Shown: positions 43,081-53,064, counted from the first letter of the stretch. The stretch: DNA of 64,000 bases from Methylobacterium sp. Leaf99 (GCF_001422375.1 NZ_LMMU01000001.1:1610178-1674177), one strand, 5' to 3'. The notes: generated by a model from the sequence alone, not told the origin. Numbers and translations are program-made.

Positions 43081-43446
43081 ATGGCGCGCATCCTGCTCGT
43101 GGATGACGAAGAGACGGTTCGGGGCTTCCTCAAGCGGGGCCTGGAAATCGACGGCCACGCCGTGGTGACCGCCACGGACGGCAGCGACGGACTCGACCGC
43201 CTCACGGAGGCCGACGGGGCCTTCGATCTCATGCTCACGGACATCCGCATGCCGCTGATGGACGGGATCGCCCTGGCGCTCGCGGCCAAGCGCGATTTTC
43301 CCAACCTTACGATCCTGCTGATGACGGGCTTTGCCGATCAGCGCGAGCGGGCGCGGGGCCTCGACGCCATCGTCACCGACGTGCTGACGAAGCCGTTCTC
43401 CCTCGCTGATCTTCGCTCCACCGTGAACCGGGCCCTGGCCGCCTGA
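43081..43446 (+). CDS. CpdR-like single-domain response regulator
   Basis: A 121-residue receiver without output domain. The key residues are in place: Asp8/Asp9, phospho-Asp54 (LMLTDIRMPLMDG), Thr82 (LLMTGF) and Lys104 (LTKPF). Its size and wording resemble CpdR, the receiver that in Caulobacter controls polar ClpXP and so cell-cycle proteolysis. The name is by similarity of pattern only. A GAGAG site stands ahead of ATG 43081. It is alone between hpt and the pyruvate dehydrogenase operon. Confidence 0.8.
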   Translation: MARILLVDDEETVRGFLKRGLEIDGHAVVTATDGSDGLDRLTEADGAFDLMLTDIRMPLMDGIALALAAKRDFPNLTILLMTGFADQRERARGLDAIVTDVLTKPFSLADLRSTVNRALAA

Positions 43447-43563
43447 ACGGCGCCCCTTCCCCCGTCGACGGTTGGGAAAGCCCGAGCGACGCTCGCGGCT
43501 GCGCGGGCGCGTGGGCTCCCCCCGTATGAGGATCGCCCTGTCCGTCGCGCCGGACACGGAACC

Positions 43564-43583
43564 CTGTCCGAACTTTCGGACAG
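43564..43583. promoter_or_regulatory. Inverted repeat upstream of aceE, possible operator
   Basis: CTGTCCGAACTTTCGGACAG: two perfect nine-base arms around a two-base centre. There is no T-run after it, so a terminator for the preceding receiver gene is less likely. It stands 175 bases before aceE, inside the 312-base gap that must hold the operon promoter. Confidence 0.5.
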
Positions 43584-43758
43584 CAGGCGGCCGATCCGGG
43601 CGGGATACCGCACTGCGGCAAACCACAAAAATCATTCAAGTCTTTGTTTCATCGGTTTAATTTAAATGGACTAGACTTGGTCCGCTTCCTGCAAAATCAT
43701 ACTGACAAAGAGCGGGCGAACGCGCCTGATCCGCTCAAGAACCACCAGGGAGGATACT

Positions 43759-46422
43759 ATGGAGCGTAGCCGCGACCTCGACCCCGTCGAGACGCAGGAA
43801 TGGCTCGATTCGCTGGACGGCGTTCTCGACGTCGACGGGCCGGAGCGGGCGCATTACCTGATCGAGCAGGTCATCGACGGAGCCCGCAAGAAGGGCGCCC
43901 CGGTTCCGTACTCGGCCAACACCGCCTATCTCAACACGATCCTGCCCCAGAACCAGGACCCGCATCCGGGCGACCGGGCCATCGAGCACCGCATCCGCTC
44001 GGCGATCCGCTGGAACGCCATCGCGATCATCCTGCGGGCCAACAAGGATTCCTCGGAGCTCGGCGGCCACATCGCCAGCTTCCAGTCGGCGGCGACGCTC
44101 TACGACACCGGCTTCATGCATTTCTGGCGCGGAGCCAACGCCGATCACGGCGGCGACCTCATCTACGTGCAGGGCCATTCCTCGCCCGGCGTCTACGCCC
44201 GCGCCTTCCTCGAAGGCCGCCTCACGGAGGAACAGCTCCTCGGCTTCCGCCAGGAAGTCGGCGGCAAGGGCCTGTCGTCCTATCCGCATCCCTGGCTCAT
44301 GCCGGATTTCTGGCAGTTCCCCACGGTCTCCATGGGCCTCGGGCCCCTGATGGCGATCTACCAGGCCCGCTTCCTGCGCTACCTGCACCACCGCGACCTC
44401 GCCAAGACCGACGGCCGCAAGGTCTGGGCCTTCATGGGCGACGGCGAGATGGACGAGCCCGAAAGCCTGGGTGCCATCGCCCTCGCCGCGCGTGAAAAAC
44501 TCGACAACCTCGTCTTCGTCATCAACTGCAACCTCCAGCGCCTCGACGGGCCGGTGCGCGGCAACGGCAAGATCGTCCAGGAACTCGAGGCCGATTTCCG
44601 GGGGGCCGGCTGGAACGTCATCAAGGTGCTGTGGGGGTCGGGCTGGGACGCCCTGATCCAGAAGGACACCACCGGCATGCTGGCGCGCCTCATGGAGGAA
44701 TGCGTCGACGGCCAGTATCAGGACTTCAAGTCGAAGAGCGGCGCCTACGTCCGCGAGCACTTCTTCGGCAAGTATCCGGAGACGGCGGCCCTGGTGGCCG
44801 ATTGGAGCGACGACGACATCTGGCGCCTGACCCGCGGCGGCCACGACCCGCGCAAGGTCTTCGCGGCCTACAGCGCCGCCTCCAAGCACAAGGGCCAGCC
44901 GACCCTCATCCTCGCCAAGACCGTCAAGGGCTACGGCATGGGCGAGTCCGGCGAGGCCCAGAACATCACCCACCAGCAGAAGAAGATGGGCGAGGCGGTG
45001 CTGCGCCAGTTCCGCGACCGCTTCCAGATCGACCTCACGGACGACCAGCTGAAGGAGATCCCCTTCATCCGGTTCCCCGAGGGCAGCCCCGAACACCGCT
45101 ACCTCATGGCCCGGCGCGAGGCCCTCGGCGGTCCCCTCCCCCTGCGGCGGCAGAAGTCGCAGGCCCTGGAGATCCCGCCGCTCTCGGCGTTCTCGGCCCA
45201 GCTCAAGGAGACCGCGGGCCGCGAGATCTCCACGACCATGGCCTTCGTCCGCATCCTCAACACGCTCCTGCGCGACAAGAACATCGGCAAGCGCATCGTG
45301 CCGATCGTGCCCGACGAGAGCCGGACCTTCGGCATGGAGGGCATGTTCCGCCAGTTCGGCATCTTCTCCCAGGTCGGCCAGCTCTACCGGCCGGAGGATG
45401 CCAACCAGCTCATGTACTACAAGGAGGACAAGAACGGTCAGATGCTCCAGGAGGGCATCAACGAGCCGGGCGCCATGTCGTCCTGGATCGCGGCCGCGAC
45501 CTCCTACTCGCACTCCGACGCGCCGACGATCCCGTTCTACGTCTACTACTCGATGTTCGGCTTCCAACGGGTCGGCGACCTCGCCTGGGCGGCGGGCGAC
45601 ATGCGGGCGCGCGGCTTCCTCATCGGCGGCACCGCCGGGCGTACCACCCTCAACGGCGAGGGCCTGCAGCACGAGGACGGCCACAGCCACCTGATCTCGT
45701 CGACCATCCCGAACTGCGTCTCCTACGACCCGACCTTCTCCTACGAAGTCGCCGTGATCGTGCAGGACGGCCTGCGCCGGATGTATGCCGAGCAGGAGGA
45801 CGTGTTCTACTACCTCACGGTGATGAACGAGAACTACGAGCACCCGGGCATGCCCGAGGGCGCGGAGGCCGGCATCATCAAGGGCATGTACCTGTTCCGC
45901 GAGGGCGGACCGGAGACGACGAAGGGCCAGCGGGTGCAGCTGCTCGGCAGCGGCACCATCCTGCGCGAGGTCATCGCCGCCGCCGCCCTGCTGGAGCAGG
46001 ATTTCGGGATCGCCTCCGACATCTGGAGTTGTCCGAGCTTCACGGAGTTGCGCCGCGATGCCATGGCGGCGGAGCGCTGGAACCTGCTCCACCCCCTTGA
46101 GGACAAGCGCCTCTCCCACGTCGAGACGTGTCTCTCCGGCCGCACCGGCCCGGTGGTGGCGGCCACCGACTACATGCGCCTGTTCGCCGACCAGATCCGC
46201 ACCTGGGTTCCGGGCCGCTATCGCGTCCTCGGCACCGACGGCTTCGGCCGCTCGGATTACCGGGCGCGCCTGCGCGACTTCTTCGAGGTCAACCGGCACT
46301 GGGTCGTGGTCGCCGCCCTGCACAGCCTCGCCGAGGACGGCGTGATCCCGGCCCAGACCGTGGCGGACGCCATCGCCAAGTACGGCATCGACACGGACCG
46401 GCCGGCACCCTGGACCGTCTGA
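43759..46422 (+). CDS. aceE: Pyruvate dehydrogenase E1 component, homodimeric
   Basis: Decarboxylates pyruvate with thiamine diphosphate and loads the acetyl group on the E2 lipoyl arm. The 887-residue protein has the same length as the E. coli enzyme. Marks include HGGDLIYVQGHSSPG, the TPP/Mg site MGDGEMDEPESLGAI...NCNLQRLDGPVRGN, KTVKGYGMGESGE and VPIVPDESRTFGMEG. RTTLNGEGLQHEDGHSH lies in the transketolase-C part. GGGAGG precedes ATG 43759. It is first of three genes; the homodimeric type replaces pdhA/pdhB. Confidence 0.97.
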   Translation: MERSRDLDPVETQEWLDSLDGVLDVDGPERAHYLIEQVIDGARKKGAPVPYSANTAYLNTILPQNQDPHPGDRAIEHRIRSAIRWNAIAIILRANKDSSELGGHIASFQSAATLYDTGFMHFWRGANADHGGDLIYVQGHSSPGVYARAFLEGRLTEEQLLGFRQEVGGKGLSSYPHPWLMPDFWQFPTVSMGLGPLMAIYQARFLRYLHHRDLAKTDGRKVWAFMGDGEMDEPESLGAIALAAREKLDNLVFVINCNLQRLDGPVRGNGKIVQELEADFRGAGWNVIKVLWGSGWDALIQKDTTGMLARLMEECVDGQYQDFKSKSGAYVREHFFGKYPETAALVADWSDDDIWRLTRGGHDPRKVFAAYSAASKHKGQPTLILAKTVKGYGMGESGEAQNITHQQKKMGEAVLRQFRDRFQIDLTDDQLKEIPFIRFPEGSPEHRYLMARREALGGPLPLRRQKSQALEIPPLSAFSAQLKETAGREISTTMAFVRILNTLLRDKNIGKRIVPIVPDESRTFGMEGMFRQFGIFSQVGQLYRPEDANQLMYYKEDKNGQMLQEGINEPGAMSSWIAAATSYSHSDAPTIPFYVYYSMFGFQRVGDLAWAAGDMRARGFLIGGTAGRTTLNGEGLQHEDGHSHLISSTIPNCVSYDPTFSYEVAVIVQDGLRRMYAEQEDVFYYLTVMNENYEHPGMPEGAEAGIIKGMYLFREGGPETTKGQRVQLLGSGTILREVIAAAALLEQDFGIASDIWSCPSFTELRRDAMAAERWNLLHPLEDKRLSHVETCLSGRTGPVVAATDYMRLFADQIRTWVPGRYRVLGTDGFGRSDYRARLRDFFEVNRHWVVVAALHSLAEDGVIPAQTVADAIAKYGIDTDRPAPWTV

Positions 46423-46546
46423 TCCGCGCCCCGTCGGCCGCCCCGTTCCGGCGGCCGGCGCCTTCGAGTTTTCGACCCTTCACCTCGAACAGAGACCGGA
46501 CGAGGGGGCCCGCAAGAGGCCCCGCTTCACCCAGGGAGACTGCGCA

Positions 46547-47860
46547 GTGGGCATCGAGATCAACATCCCGGACATCGGCGACTTCAAGGACATTCCGATC
46601 ATCGAGATCCACGTGAAGGAGGGCGACACGATCGGGCCCGACGATCCGCTGGTCTCGCTGGAATCCGACAAGGCGACCATGGACGTGCCCTCGCCGAGCG
46701 CCGGCGTGGTCGAGACGATCCTGGTGAAGCTCGGGGACAAGGTCAGCGAAGGCTCGCCGCTCCTGGTGTTCAAGGGCAAGGGCGACACGGCCGCCGCCGC
46801 GAAGGCCGCCGAGGCCCCGGCCGGCGCCGACGGCGCCGCGCTGCTGGCCAAGCAGGAGCCGGCCCCAGATTCCGGCCCGGCCCCGCGCGCCGCTCCGAGC
46901 TCCGCACCGGCCGGCAACATCCCCGATTTCTCGCAGGTCCATGCCAGCCCCGGCGTGCGCCGCCTGGCGCGCGAACTCGGGATCGACCTCACCGCCGTCA
47001 AAGGCACCGGCGAGAAGGGCCGCGTGACCAAGGAGGACGTGAAGGGGCACCTCACGCGCTCCGCCGCCCCGGCGCCCGGCGCTTCCGGCACGGCCGCGTT
47101 CTCCGGCGGCGGCATGGGCATCCCCGAGATCCCGGCCGTGGATTTCTCGAAGTTCGGCCCGACGGAGACCCGGCCGCTGTCGCGGATCAAGAAGATCTCC
47201 GGCGCGCACCTCCACCGGTCCTGGCTCAACGTGCCGCTGGTCACCCACCAGGACGAGTCCGACATCACCGAGACCGACGCCTACCGCAAGGAGCTCGACA
47301 ACCAGGGCAAGGAGCTCAAGGACAAGGGCTACCGCGTCACCCTGCTGGCCTTCCTGATCAAGGCCGCCGTCTCTGCCCTGCGCAAGCACCCCGAGTTCAA
47401 CGCCTCCCTCAACCCTGAGAAGGACGCGCTGATCCTCAAGCAATACTACAATATCGGCGTGGCGGTGGACACGCCGGACGGCCTCGTCGTTCCGGTGGTG
47501 AAGGACGCCGACCGCAAGGGCATCATCGAGATCAGCCGCGATCTCGGCGCCATCTCGGCGAAGGCCCGCGAGGGCAAGCTCGCCGCCGCGGACATGCAGG
47601 GCGCGACCTTCTCCATCTCCAGCCTCGGCGGCATCGGCGGCACCTCCTTCACGCCCCTGGTCAACGCCCCCGAGGTCGCCATCCTCGGCGTCGCGCGCTC
47701 GAAGATGAGTCCGGTCTGGAACGGCACGGAGTTCAAGCCGCGCCTGATCGTGCCGCTCTCGCTCTCCTACGACCACCGCGTCATCGACGGGGCGCTCGCC
47801 GCGCGCTTCGCCCGCCACCTCGCCCACGTCCTCGAGGACGTCCGTCGCCTCGTCGTCTGA
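46547..47860 (+). CDS. aceF: Dihydrolipoamide acetyltransferase (PDH E2)
   Basis: Core of the pyruvate dehydrogenase complex. The 437-residue protein has one lipoyl domain (lipoyl Lys42 in LESDKATMD), a flexible Ala/Pro linker and an E3/E1-binding domain (ASPGVRRLARELGIDLTAVK). The catalytic domain follows, with QYYNIGVAVDTPDGLVVPV and the active-site SYDHRVIDGALAARF. The E. coli enzyme has three lipoyl domains; here one sits in E2 and another in E3. The start is a GTG at 46547 with GGGAG ahead. Confidence 0.96.
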   Translation: MGIEINIPDIGDFKDIPIIEIHVKEGDTIGPDDPLVSLESDKATMDVPSPSAGVVETILVKLGDKVSEGSPLLVFKGKGDTAAAAKAAEAPAGADGAALLAKQEPAPDSGPAPRAAPSSAPAGNIPDFSQVHASPGVRRLARELGIDLTAVKGTGEKGRVTKEDVKGHLTRSAAPAPGASGTAAFSGGGMGIPEIPAVDFSKFGPTETRPLSRIKKISGAHLHRSWLNVPLVTHQDESDITETDAYRKELDNQGKELKDKGYRVTLLAFLIKAAVSALRKHPEFNASLNPEKDALILKQYYNIGVAVDTPDGLVVPVVKDADRKGIIEISRDLGAISAKAREGKLAAADMQGATFSISSLGGIGGTSFTPLVNAPEVAILGVARSKMSPVWNGTEFKPRLIVPLSLSYDHRVIDGALAARFARHLAHVLEDVRRLVV

Positions 47861-47896
47861 CGAAGCCCGGAAGCGCGAACAGAGTGAGGTGACACC

Positions 47897-49759
47897 ATGA
47901 GCAGCAACGACGTCCACCTGCCGGATATCGGCGACTTCAAGAACGTGCCCGTCATCGAGGTCAGCGTCAGCCCCGGCGACGTGATCGCGATCGACGACGT
48001 GATCATCGTGCTGGAATCCGACAAGGCGACCATGGACATCCCGTCCCCGGTGGCCGGCACCGTCGCGGAGGTGAAGATCAAGGCCGGCGATACGGTCAGC
48101 CAAGGCGACCTGATCCTGGTGATGGCGGGGGCCGCCGCCGCCACGGGCGCGCCCAAGCCCACGGTGACGGACACCACGAGCACGGGCGGAGCGGCTTCGG
48201 CGCCGGCCACCGGCGCCCACGCCCATGCCCCTGGCGAGGGGCAGGCCGGCTACGGCTCGGCCGCGACCCAGGGCGGCAACGGCGCCCGGACGGCCCCCGC
48301 GCCCAAGGGTGCGGCGCCCGTCTCCGGCGAGGAGATGCGGGCGCAGGTGCTCGTCATCGGCGCGGGACCGGGCGGCTACACCGCCGCGTTCCGGGCGGCC
48401 GATCTCGGCCAGTCCGTGGTGCTCGTCGAGCGCTGGCCGAGCCTCGGCGGCGTCTGCCTCAACGTCGGCTGCATCCCGTCGAAAGCCCTGCTGCACGCGG
48501 CCAAGGTCATCGACGAGAGCCATGCCATGGCGGCGCACGGCATCTCCTTCACCGCGCCGCAGATCGACATCGACAAACTGCGTGCGTGGAAGGACGGCGT
48601 GGTCAAGCGCCTCACCGGCGGCCTCACCGGCCTCGCCAAGCAGCGCAAGGTCACGGTGGTGACGGGCGAGGCCCGCTTCGTCTCACCCCATCAGGTCGCG
48701 GTCGAGCACGAAGGCCAGACCCGAATCATCGGCTTCGATCACGCCATCATCGCGGCCGGCTCCGAGCCGGTGCAGATGCCGTTCATCCCGCATGACGACC
48801 CACGGGTCATCGACTCGACGGGGGCGCTGGAACTCGACGGCGTGCCGGCCCGTCTTCTCGTGATCGGCGGCGGCATCATCGGGCTGGAGATGGCGACCGT
48901 CTACCACGCGCTCGGCTCGAAGGTGACCATCGTCGAGCTGATGGACCAGATCATCCCGGGTGCGGACAAGGACATGGTCACGCCGCTGATGAAGCGCATC
49001 CAGAAACAGTACGAGGCCATCCACCTCAAGGCCAAGGTCACCGCCGTCGAGGCGACGCCGGAGGGCCTGAAGGTCTCGTTCGAGGGCGGCACCGCGCCGG
49101 CGACCGACATCTTCGACAAGGTGCTGGTCTCGGTGGGACGTCGCCCCAACGGCAAGCGCATCGGCGCGGAGGCGGCGGGCGTCGCCGTGGACGAGCGCGG
49201 CTTCATCGCCGTCGACAAGCAGATGCGAACCAACGTGCCCCACATCTTCGCCATTGGCGACGTAGTCGGGCAGCCGATGCTGGCCCACAAGGCGACCCAT
49301 GAAGGCAAGGTCGCGGCCGAGGTCGCCGCCGGCAGGACCAGCGTCTTCGATGCCAAGGTGATCCCGTCCGTCGCCTACACCGACCCGGAGGTGGCCTGGG
49401 TCGGTATGACCGAGAACGAGGCCAAGGCGAAGGGCATCAAGGTCGGCAAGGGCGTGTTCCCCTGGGCGGCCTCCGGGCGCTCCCTGGCGCTGGGGCGCGA
49501 GGAGGGCCTGACCAAGGTCCTGTTCGACCCCGAGACCGACCGCATCCTCGGCTGCGGTATCGTCGGGCCGTCGGCGGGCGACCTCATCGCGGAGGCGGCA
49601 CTCGCCATCGAGATGGGAGCGGATGCCGAGGATATCGGCCTGACCATCCACCCGCACCCGACCCTGTCGGAGACGATCGGACTCGCGGCCGAGGCCTTCG
49701 AGGGGACGATCACCGACCTCTACATGCCCAGGAAGGACGGGGCCAAGAAGGCCCACTGA
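47897..49759 (+). CDS. lpdA: Dihydrolipoamide dehydrogenase with N-terminal lipoyl domain (PDH E3)
   Basis: Reoxidises the lipoyl arm with FAD and NAD. The 620-residue protein is longer than a plain E3 (about 470) because of an N-terminal lipoyl domain (Lys43 in LESDKATMDIPSP) and a Gly/Ala-rich linker to about residue 150. The E3 part has VLVIGAGPGGYTAAFRAAD (FAD), GGVCLNVGCIPSKALL (redox disulfide), LLVIGGGIIGLEMATVYHAL (NAD) and the dimer-interface HPHPTLSE with the catalytic His-Glu. GAGGTG precedes the ATG. It is the last gene of the operon. Confidence 0.96.
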   Translation: MSSNDVHLPDIGDFKNVPVIEVSVSPGDVIAIDDVIIVLESDKATMDIPSPVAGTVAEVKIKAGDTVSQGDLILVMAGAAAATGAPKPTVTDTTSTGGAASAPATGAHAHAPGEGQAGYGSAATQGGNGARTAPAPKGAAPVSGEEMRAQVLVIGAGPGGYTAAFRAADLGQSVVLVERWPSLGGVCLNVGCIPSKALLHAAKVIDESHAMAAHGISFTAPQIDIDKLRAWKDGVVKRLTGGLTGLAKQRKVTVVTGEARFVSPHQVAVEHEGQTRIIGFDHAIIAAGSEPVQMPFIPHDDPRVIDSTGALELDGVPARLLVIGGGIIGLEMATVYHALGSKVTIVELMDQIIPGADKDMVTPLMKRIQKQYEAIHLKAKVTAVEATPEGLKVSFEGGTAPATDIFDKVLVSVGRRPNGKRIGAEAAGVAVDERGFIAVDKQMRTNVPHIFAIGDVVGQPMLAHKATHEGKVAAEVAAGRTSVFDAKVIPSVAYTDPEVAWVGMTENEAKAKGIKVGKGVFPWAASGRSLALGREEGLTKVLFDPETDRILGCGIVGPSAGDLIAEAALAIEMGADAEDIGLTIHPHPTLSETIGLAAEAFEGTITDLYMPRKDGAKKAH

Positions 49760-49831
49760 GAGGCTTCGAGATCCCCGCTGCGTCCGGGAGACCGCGTCGC
49801 CCGAAGATCCCCCCACTCGGGCTCAACGCAC

Positions 49832-49855
49832 CCTCCGGGCCACCCGGCCCGGGGG
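49832..49855 (+). terminator. Strong hairpin between convergent lpdA and tyrC
   Basis: CCTCCGGGC-CACCCG-GCCCGGGGG folds into a nine-pair stem (one T-G pair) about 70 bases after lpdA. There is no clear T-run, so it may be a Rho-assisted end or a bidirectional barrier between the converging genes. Confidence 0.4.
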
Positions 49856-49996
49856 ACGGGGACGGCCGTGTCATCGGCACGGACAGAGGCGCGGCCTGCG
49901 ACCGGTCCCTTCGGGTTCGGTCAGACCCCGTGTGTCGCCCTGGTGTCGCATTCGCGCTTCGCCAGGGCCGACGACGCGGAGGCGCGATCCGGAATC

Positions 49997-50965
49997 TCAG
50001 ACGGCGGGCGGGGCCTTGTCGGAAATCGACCGGGCGCGGCCGAAATCGGCTTCCGCCGTCTCCTGGCCCATGGCGACGATGCCCTTGCGGATGGTGCGGG
50101 TGCGGCTGAAGAGTTCGTGGAGCGCGTCGCCGTCGCCCCAGCGGATGGCGCGGGCCAACGCCGCGAGGTCCTCGTTGAAGCGCCCGAGCATCTCCAGCAC
50201 CGCGTCCTTGTTGGTGAGGAACACGTCGCGCCACATGGTCGGGTCGGAGGCGGCGATGCGGGTGAAATCGCGGAAGCCGCCGGCGGAGAACTTGATCACC
50301 TCCGACTGCGTCACCGCCTCCAGATCGGCGGCGGTGCCGACGATGTTGAAGGCGATGAGGTGCGGCACGTGGCTGGTGATGGCGAGCACAAGGTCGTGGT
50401 GCTCGGGCGTCATGGTCTCGACGATGGCGCCGAGCCCCTCCCAGAACGCCTGGACCCGGGCGCTCGCCGCCGCATCCGTGCCGTCCGGTGGGGTCAAGAT
50501 GCACCAGCGCCCGGAGAACAGGGTCGAGAACCCGGCATCCGGGCCGGAATACTCGGTGCCTGCGACGGGATGCGCCGGCACGAAGGCGACGCCGTCGGGC
50601 AGGTGCGGCGCCACGGCCGCGACCACGGAGGCCTTCACCGACCCGACATCGGACACGATGGCGCCGGGCTTCAAGGCTCCGCCCATGGCCTCCGCCACGG
50701 CCCCGACGGCCCCCACCGGCACGCATAGGATCACAAGGTCGGCGTTCGCCACGCCGGCAGCGACTTCGTCGGTGGCCGTGTCGGCGAGGCCGAGCGCCCG
50801 CACGCGCTCCAGAACGCCCCAGTCGCGGTCGACGGCCACGATGGTCCGGGCGAGCCCGTACTGCCGTGCGCCCCGGGCGATGGACGAGCCGATGAGCCCG
50901 AGACCGACGATGGCGAGGGTGCCGATGACGGGGTCGCCGGTGACGGGCGTGTCGATCTCAGGCAC
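49997..50965 (-). CDS. tyrC: Prephenate/arogenate dehydrogenase
   Basis: Oxidative decarboxylation step of tyrosine synthesis. The 322-residue protein has [18 protein letters not shown] (NAD), [29 protein letters not shown] with the catalytic His, and [17 protein letters not shown]. The GTG start at 50965 overlaps the hisC stop by eight bases (GTGCCTGA). The pairing with a HisC-type aminotransferase is common in alphaproteobacteria, where that enzyme often also serves aromatic amino acids. Whether it prefers prephenate or arogenate cannot be read from the sequence. Confidence 0.92.
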   Translation of the reverse strand: MPEIDTPVTGDPVIGTLAIVGLGLIGSSIARGARQYGLARTIVAVDRDWGVLERVRALGLADTATDEVAAGVANADLVILCVPVGAVGAVAEAMGGALKPGAIVSDVGSVKASVVAAVAPHLPDGVAFVPAHPVAGTEYSGPDAGFSTLFSGRWCILTPPDGTDAAASARVQAFWEGLGAIVETMTPEHHDLVLAITSHVPHLIAFNIVGTAADLEAVTQSEVIKFSAGGFRDFTRIAASDPTMWRDVFLTNKDAVLEMLGRFNEDLAALARAIRWGDGDALHELFSRTRTIRKGIVAMGQETAEADFGRARSISDKAPPAV

Positions 50966-52094
50966 GGGGCGCGGCCCCGACGAAGTCGGTGAGCGCGGCG
51001 AGGAAGGCGCGATTGGCCTCTTCGCTACCGACGGTGACGCGCAGGGCATGGGGCAGGCCGTAGGACGAGACCCGCCGGACGATGATCCCGCGCGCCGTCA
51101 GGAACGCGTCCGCCTCCGCCGCCGTGCGCCCGGCCGCGTCGGGAAAATGCACGAGCGCGAAGTTGGCGACGCTCGGCGTCACCGTGAGCCCGAGGGCCGT
51201 CACCGCCTCGGCGAGCCAGGCGAGCCAGGTGTCGTTGTGGGCGATCGCCGCCGCCACGTGCGCCTCGTCGGCGATGGCCGCGGCGCCCGCGGCGATGCCG
51301 GGTCCGGACAGGTTGAACGGGCCCCGGATGCGGTTGACCGCGTCGGCCACCTCCGCCGGGGCGACCATCCAGCCGATGCGCAGGGAAGCGAGGCCGTGGA
51401 TCTTCGAGAAGGTCCGGGTCATCACCACGTTCAGGGATTCGAGCACGAGGTCGAGGCCGGCGCTGTAATCGTTGGCGCGGACATACTCGGCATAGGCCCC
51501 GTCGAGGACGAGGAGGACGTGGGGCGGCAGGCCGGCGTGCAGGCGGCGGACCTCGTCGAAGGGCAGGTAGGTGCCCGTCGGGTTGTTGGGGTTGGCGAGG
51601 TAGACGATCTTAGTGCGCGGGGTGACGGCGGCCAGCATGGCGTCGACGTCGGCCGTGAGGTCGCGCTCGGGCACCACCACGGGGGTGCCGCCGGCGGCCA
51701 GGATCGCGATCCGGTACACGAGGAAGCCGTGCGCGCAGAAGATGCCCTCGTCGCCAGCGCCCATGTAGGCATAGGCGAGGAAGGACAGGAGTTCGTCGGA
51801 GCCCGCGCCGCAGACGATGCGGGCGGGGTCGAGGCCGTAGCGCCGGCCAATGGCCTCGCGCAGGCGCGCCGAGGTGCCGTCCGGATAGAGTTCGAGCTTG
51901 CCCGACGCCTCCTGAAGGGCGGCGAGAGCCTGCGGGCTCGGTCCCAGGGGCGTCTCGTTGGAGGAGAGCTTGTGGACCTTGTGCGCCCCCGGCGCGCCGC
52001 TCTTGCCGGGCACGTAGGCCTCGATGGCGAGGACGCCCGGACGGGGCACCGGGCGGGCGGAGGCGGTCGTGTCAGGGGACATGGCGGAGGACAT
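50958..52094 (-). CDS. hisC: Histidinol-phosphate/aromatic aminotransferase
   Basis: A PLP aminotransferase of class I/II, about 378 residues. It has [12 protein letters not shown] at the start, [40 protein letters not shown] and the PLP lysine in [34 protein letters not shown] lies near the end. It acts on histidinol phosphate and, given its coupling to tyrC, probably also on aromatic keto acids. Candidate starts are 52124, 52094 and 52082; the conserved part begins near [12 protein letters not shown], so any fits. Confidence 0.93.
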   Translation of the reverse strand: MSSAMSPDTTASARPVPRPGVLAIEAYVPGKSGAPGAHKVHKLSSNETPLGPSPQALAALQEASGKLELYPDGTSARLREAIGRRYGLDPARIVCGAGSDELLSFLAYAYMGAGDEGIFCAHGFLVYRIAILAAGGTPVVVPERDLTADVDAMLAAVTPRTKIVYLANPNNPTGTYLPFDEVRRLHAGLPPHVLLVLDGAYAEYVRANDYSAGLDLVLESLNVVMTRTFSKIHGLASLRIGWMVAPAEVADAVNRIRGPFNLSGPGIAAGAAAIADEAHVAAAIAHNDTWLAWLAEAVTALGLTVTPSVANFALVHFPDAAGRTAAEADAFLTARGIIVRRVSSYGLPHALRVTVGSEEANRAFLAALTDFVGAAPRA

Positions 52095-52167
52095 GAAACG
52101 GGCCGGGGTGATCGCTAAGGCCACCGTCTAACAAAGCTTGCCGGCCTTGACGAGGAGAGGGCGTGGC

Positions 52168-52617
52168 TCACCGTCCCTTGCGCAGGGGCCGGACGAAGCC
52201 GGGGCCGCCCGGGGCGAAGCCGGTGGCGCGGCAGAATGCGTCGAGGTCGGTCAGTTCCGGCGACGCCACGAGCTGGAGGGTATCGCACTCGGCCATGCGG
52301 GCGGCCTGGGAAGCGGCCTTGATCAGGAGCCGCCCGAGGCCGCGACGGCGCTGCTCGGCCCCCACGAACAGGGCGGTGACCTGCGCCACCGGCCGGGCCT
52401 CCGTGAGGGTCCGGTACCAGTGCAGCATCACGAGGCCGCTCGGCGGTCCCCATTCCTGGGCGATGAGCGCGACACCGGCCCCGGTCCGCATGGCCTCCAG
52501 GCGCTCGGCGAGGGAGTCGGGCGGAATCGTGAGCCCGGCCTCAGCCAGCAGGACGGCGAGGCCCGGCGCATCGGCGGCGCTCGCGGCGCGGATTTCCAGG
52601 CCGTGGCGGCTTCCCAA
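52168..52617 (-). CDS. GNAT-family N-acetyltransferase
   Basis: A 149-residue acetyltransferase with the GNAT fold: LEIRAASAADAPGLAVLL for strand one and helix one, then QVTALFVGAEQRRRGLGRLLIKAASQAA. In the latter, R/QxxGxG/A (RRRGLG) is the acetyl-CoA loop. LQLVASPELTDLDAFCRATGF completes the domain. The start is unclear; TTG 52617 fits the fold, with a GGA-containing leader. The substrate is unknown. It is part of a minus-strand run, rsgA - DUF2786-like - this gene. Confidence 0.8.
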   Translation of the reverse strand: MGSRHGLEIRAASAADAPGLAVLLAEAGLTIPPDSLAERLEAMRTGAGVALIAQEWGPPSGLVMLHWYRTLTEARPVAQVTALFVGAEQRRRGLGRLLIKAASQAARMAECDTLQLVASPELTDLDAFCRATGFAPGGPGFVRPLRKGR

Positions 52618-52645
52618 TGCGCGTTCCGATCCCTGTCCCGCCGAT

Positions 52646-53056
52646 CTATGTCCCGCCGGTCCGGGTCCCGGCCCAGGCCCGGTCGCGCTCCGCCTGCGCG
52701 GCGCGGGCGGCGGCACTCTGACGTTCCTGCTCGGCATGGACGGCCCGCAGGCGCCGCGCCTCGCGCTCCGCCATCTTGCGCCGGCGCGTCTCGGCGGCAA
52801 GCTTCTGGGCCTGCAATTCCGCGACGGTGATCGGCTCGGGCGGGGCCTTGGGCGCCTGCCAGGCGTAGGTCGGAGCCGGGCGCGGCGTCGCGGTGTCCCG
52901 CCGCGCCGCGCCGAACGCCTCGGCCTCGGCCAGGGTCAGACCGGCGGCGGCGGCGATGCGGAGGGCGGCGGCCCGGCCGGCGGCGCGCTCGCCCGGGGTG
53001 GCGCCGCGCTCCATCAGGGCCCGGCACTTGTCGAACCGTTCGCGGTCGAAGACCAC
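52646..53056 (-). CDS. DUF2786-like protein (136 aa)
   Basis: A 136-residue protein whose first 50 residues (RFDKCRALMERGATPGERAA ... AAAGLTLAEAEAFG) resemble DUF2786, a short helical domain. The rest is a Pro-rich hinge and a strongly basic helix likely to form a coiled coil (KLAAETRRRKMAEREARRLR). GTG 53056 is used, eight bases after the rsgA stop. The role is unknown, but its place next to a ribosome-assembly GTPase and its basic tail would suit RNA binding. This is inference only. Confidence 0.65.
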   Translation of the reverse strand: MVFDRERFDKCRALMERGATPGERAAGRAAALRIAAAAGLTLAEAEAFGAARRDTATPRPAPTYAWQAPKAPPEPITVAELQAQKLAAETRRRKMAEREARRLRAVHAEQERQSAAARAAQAERDRAWAGTRTGGT

Positions 53057-53064
53057 CGGACCGC

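Noticed and set aside
43735-46323. An 862-codon minus-strand frame
   Set aside because: Antisense shadow of aceE, whose own frame has complete family motifs and a good ribosome site.
49997-52094. Complete tyrosine/histidine biosynthetic operon
   Set aside because: Only hisC and tyrC are linked; no other his, tyr or phe genes lie nearby.
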